A stretch of 64,000 bases of DNA from Parascedosporium putredinis. Its lineage: Eukaryota > Ascomycota > Sordariomycetes > Microascales > Microascaceae. The stretch is taken from assembly GCA_949357655.1 (NCBI GenBank), contig CASHTG010000002.1, positions 1 to 64,000 on the forward strand, written 5' to 3'. Below are positions 60,701 to 64,000 of the stretch, piece by piece. Made by a program: the position numbers and the translations under genes. The notes below the pieces were generated by a model. The model did not search any database. It saw only the letters and a program-made list of their open reading frames with translations, and was not told where the DNA came from. Numbering within the stretch: the stretch's first letter is position 1; each line of letters begins with the position of its first letter.

Positions 60701-61648
60701 TGTGAATGTTCGGGTATTTGGCTGACCTCGAGATACAGTATTAGATACTTGCTCGGAGCATCAGGCGGTACAGGCCTTAGTGGGTCCAGGTTGAAAAGAC
60801 GCTAACACACGTTTTGCTAACCCACGAAAGATACGAGTCCGTGGGTCAACAATGTCTCGGACACGAACCCATCATTGACCCGGAGGTCCTCCGAACCGCG
60901 TGATGGAGAGGAAGTTAACGAATACAGGTCCGGGTCCTAAGTAGTGGCAACCTCGAGAGATTGGAGCATTGGAATACTCGGGTGGTGGGGATTTAAGAAA
61001 GAAAAAAAGGCCGTAGATCTAATAAATCAATGACTTTCGTGGCCATCCGAGAGGCGCAATAAATACTGTGTGTCTTTGAGATCAGGATTACTGGAGAGTT
61101 TTCGCTGCTTAAAGAGGAAGAAGCACTAAATTCTTAGCGCTGGCGTCGACGAGGCGTCCAGTGGCCAGTATATTCTGGTTGCACTTTATGATTCCACCCA
61201 CGGATGTGTACCTCTAGTAGAGGTCAGGAATGAGAGGGTCTACGTCGTGAGGCCATTCCTCACTAACAGCCCGCTGTGAGATGGGTGGCGAAGGGGGCCT
61301 CGCACCGTTGATATTCTGGCCTCAAATACCTGAGGATACAACGACATTTGGTAGAGCAGGAATTTATGATTGTATTGCGATATCTCACTTGGCAATCAAT
61401 CATGCTATCTTTTCCAACGGAAAGCCTCTTACTATCACCCACACTCCTCCCCCTAGCTGCCCCCTTCTTTTTTTCCTTCTTCGAATATTTCCACGAAAAC
61501 CGAGCGAAACCTACATGGTCACCAATGTTAGAAACGCGGGGTCTTTAGGACAAATCGGATGGCTCACTTGGTACAGGTATCTAGTGCTTTAGGTTAAGTT
61601 TCGGCGGCACATAGGATGGGTTAGGGCGAAAGGGTTGCGCGCTGCGGG
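57730..61648. promoter_or_regulatory. Long gene-free region upstream of WOPR gene
   Basis: Nearly 4 kb lie between the WOPR start and the 3' end of TDP1 with no gene I can support. Master WOPR genes in other fungi are known for long promoters and leaders, so most of this may be regulatory or untranslated. A heptamer GAATCAA occurs three times at 58113-58133. A purine-rich stretch on the plus strand lies at 58470-58620. Open frames such as 59194-59619 and 59709-60188 (minus) have no family similarity. Confidence 0.5.
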
Positions 61649-64000
61649 TCACTTCCAAAACCAGGGCTGTGCTCCTTGGTCTTTCGACACGAAGCCGGCC
61701 CCAGGCGTTACCATAGGTATTGGTATGTGCCCTCCGAACACGGTGTCCAAGCTGTGCGCCGAATGGGTAGGGGATTCATTGTCCGGCAGAGGGATTACAA
61801 CGCCGCACTCCCAGTTTCGGCACGTGAGCCTCGGGCGCTGTCTTGATTTGTCCTTCGTAAATCGACCCCTGGTATCGTAAAGATCGAATTAATAAAAAAG
61901 GAAATGCACGGGTACAACGGAAATATGGCGTAGCTTGGGTCATGGTAGTGACGGTGCTTATGTATCTCTTGTTGACCTTGGTTCAGGAAAGAGATAGAGT
62001 TACGGATTCGAGAGTTGGATCATTAGTACGCTCTCACTTACCATGCGCTCTCTGAGAGATTAGCACTGCCGACGTATGCCCACGCAGACAAAGCCTCTCT
62101 TCCGGGAGGCCTATGTTGCACAAAAGCAACCTTGCTATGTACCAATAATCCTCGACGCTGACAGACACAGTCCCTCAAGAGTTTACGAGGAAAGGTAGAT
62201 GAATTCCACCAGGTTTCCTGAAACAAATCGTACCCGCAGCCTATATCTCGCGGGACTTAAGATTAGTATGAGCGAGAAGGCATCTCCCGTTGGTAGCCTG
62301 CAGGAGAAACGGGCGAGTAACCGTACTGCAGTGCCTCCCCGACTCTCAAGAACTGTCTTCTGCGAGGGGAAGTATACTCGAAAATGGGAATCTGCGGTTT
62401 TATCGCCGCCTGAGGAATTTTTGTCGCCGTTCGTGCCAGTTAGAGTGCCTCGGCGGACTTTCCTATGAGAAAGATGACTTATCAGTGTATATTCTTGCAC
62501 CCCTTCAGCATTTACCGAATCGGGCCAACCTTGAAATGCAGCATAGAGGGCAGATATGTATGCTGGTTTTAGATTCCCAAGGGAGGAACACTGCAATACC
62601 AACCCCGATGATTAGCCTGAATCCGTATGCGCTGAGATCGCTTGCAATACAGTCACACTTACGACGAAATCGACATCAACTGGACCGTGATGGGAGAGGC
62701 CGAGCTGGTCAACCACCCGCCCAAGACCGCAGTACCCTTGGTAAGGAAACATTAGATGGCAGTTCTTCCTAGCTTACGGCCGAAGTCATGCTATACCTGT
62801 ATATTTCCAGTCGTCTTTTACATGTGATCCACAGCTAGGTATGGACGAAAATTGGTGGGTTAGCTTGCGACTTTAAGTGCCTTGAAGGATGGCATGTTCA
62901 TACATTGTATGGACGAACCCATATCGCTTGGTGGCCGTAAAGTCGTAGTTCTCTAGACTTCGGACTAGATTCTCGTCTAGGCCCAGCGCGCCTAGAAACC
63001 TGAAAAGCTCTTGACTGAAGAGGGTCGGCTCAAATGAACCGTCCGTTTCAAGCCGTGGTAGGTCAATGATAAAGACAATCTGAAATTGACGATTAGTAGT
63101 GAACACCGGATACAGAAGCGGAGATACCGACATTTTCGAGAACTCCCGTTTCACCCCAGTCGTGTCTCGTCAAATTTCCCGAAGGCACCACAATTCGTAG
63201 ATAGGAGGAGAATTTTAGCAGTTGTATTTTCGCATGCATTGCGCCACCCCCATTCATGCTCGGGAAACAGAATCGAATGCGGTTGGAGGGCACATTCGCC
63301 CTCATTTGGTCTTTCTACGTGCCTTGTCAGCTAGCTAGAATGGAGAGGGCCAAGCCGGACATTGGTACGCACGTGTGCTTCATCGCGGGCAAATGCGACA
63401 CAGATTAATCTCGTCTGGGAGAGGTTGATTTTGGATAGTAGCCAGTCATCATCCCATTGAAAAGAGGCAAGAACGGCTAGTTTCAGCTCTGACCTTTGGA
63501 AAACCTCTTCAATCTTGATATCGTCACCACGGCGTTCCTGGCCATGAGTCCAGGTCCGCTTCACTGTCCCAGTTGGGAAGGGCAGAATCGATCTCGAGGA
63601 TATCGTGTTGGCCTCTCTTATGGTAGTGCTCGTCTTCTGGGGGCAGACTCCAAGGGGTTATTGGGTAAAGAGGATAGGTTAGCCTTTGAAGCTGGACGGG
63701 GCGGTTCTCTTGCAGGTGGACTGCTGCCGTCTCGCTTCCTTTTTAGCCTTTGTTGACGTTCAAATTCCATGGTTTTACGATCTAAAAGAAGCGAACCGAA
63801 GGTCGCCATACAGGGGCTCTTAGGGTTTTGATCCCTGTTGAGCGGCATGGAAGGCCTTGGTTTCGCTTTTCCGGCTGTTGTCTGCTCCTCAAGTGAAAGA
63901 GCGATTGCTCTCTTCAATTCTGCGTCGTCATCTTCGTCATCAGTTGATGAACTGAGGTCGATGACCTCCGGAGAGTCTAAATGTGGCTCTTTCGCGTCCA
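61649..64000 (-). CDS. TDP1: Tyrosyl-DNA phosphodiesterase 1, 5' end beyond window
   Basis: Tdp1 removes trapped topoisomerase I peptides and other adducts from DNA 3' ends in the nucleus. The visible N-terminal part is acidic (SSSTDDEDDDAELKRAIALS) and resembles a ubiquitin-interaction motif. Then come VFQRSELKLAVLASFQWDDD, and the first catalytic HxK motif in MNGGGAMHAKIQLLKFSSYL, followed by LRIVVPSGNLTRHDWGETGV. The second HxK motif is in LLVHSKVAFVQHRPP with AWAYVGSANLSESAW just after it. The last exon reads RPRLTCRNWECGVVIPLPDN and ends GAQPWFWK, stop at 61649. At least five introns and some frame breaks are inferred. No start codon is seen before the right edge, so the gene is truncated by the window. 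Confidence 0.92.

Overview
The window looks like a piece of a filamentous ascomycete (Pezizomycotina) genome. Genes have many short introns with GT..AG borders and CTAAC/CTGAC-type branch sites. Families include a Wor1/Ryp1-type WOPR regulator, a HapE-like CCAAT-factor subunit, Mmm1 and an Slp1-type SUN protein. The left end is an AT-rich block depleted of CA/TG dinucleotides, typical of RIP (repeat-induced point mutation). An Eurotiomycete (Onygenales- or Eurotiales-like) source is my inference from the protein sequences; the species is not identifiable by eye.

Layout: 1-7080 is a gene-free, RIP-like block with one much less mutated island (4548-5032), probably a transposon or LTR relic. From 7.2 kb the sequence is ordinary genic DNA: SUN-domain protein SLP1 (+), Mei2-like RNA-binding protein (-), exocyst SEC15 (+), CCAAT-factor subunit HAP5/hapE (-), rRNA-processing FCF2 (+), mitoribosomal RSM10 (+), mitochondrial tryptophanyl-tRNA synthetase (+), an importin-13/KAP122-like karyopherin (-), Xaa-Pro aminopeptidase P (+), an unrecognised possible membrane protein (-), centromeric histone CENP-A (-), derlin DER1 (+), acireductone dioxygenase (+), an SDR oxidoreductase (+), GDP-mannose transporter (+), an MBOAT lysophospholipid acyltransferase (+), a serine-rich membrane protein (-), CAAX protease RCE1 (+), MMM1 (-), VPS45 (+), MTO1/MnmG (+), cardiolipin synthase (-), a WOPR regulator (-) and TDP1 (-, running off the right edge).

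The genes do not form a pathway cluster; they are mostly core housekeeping genes. Two loose themes are visible: mitochondrial biogenesis (RSM10, TrpRS, MMM1, MTO1, cardiolipin synthase) and secretory/vesicle traffic (SEC15, DER1, GMT, VPS45). No secondary-metabolite cluster, CRISPR array, tRNA or rRNA was seen.

A dominant oddity is that most genes here carry one or more one-base frame breaks, nearly all explained by one base missing from a short homopolymer. Because conserved protein sequence continues in the next frame across many essential genes, I read this as uncorrected sequencing/assembly error, not pseudogenes. Gene spans below therefore cross these breaks. I found no convincing new biological system; the best candidates for follow-up are the RIP block with its protected island, the CENP-A/DER1 divergent locus with a 60-nt readable intron, the long gene-free region upstream of the WOPR gene, and a G-quadruplex-like/poly-A site in the 42-46 kb gap.
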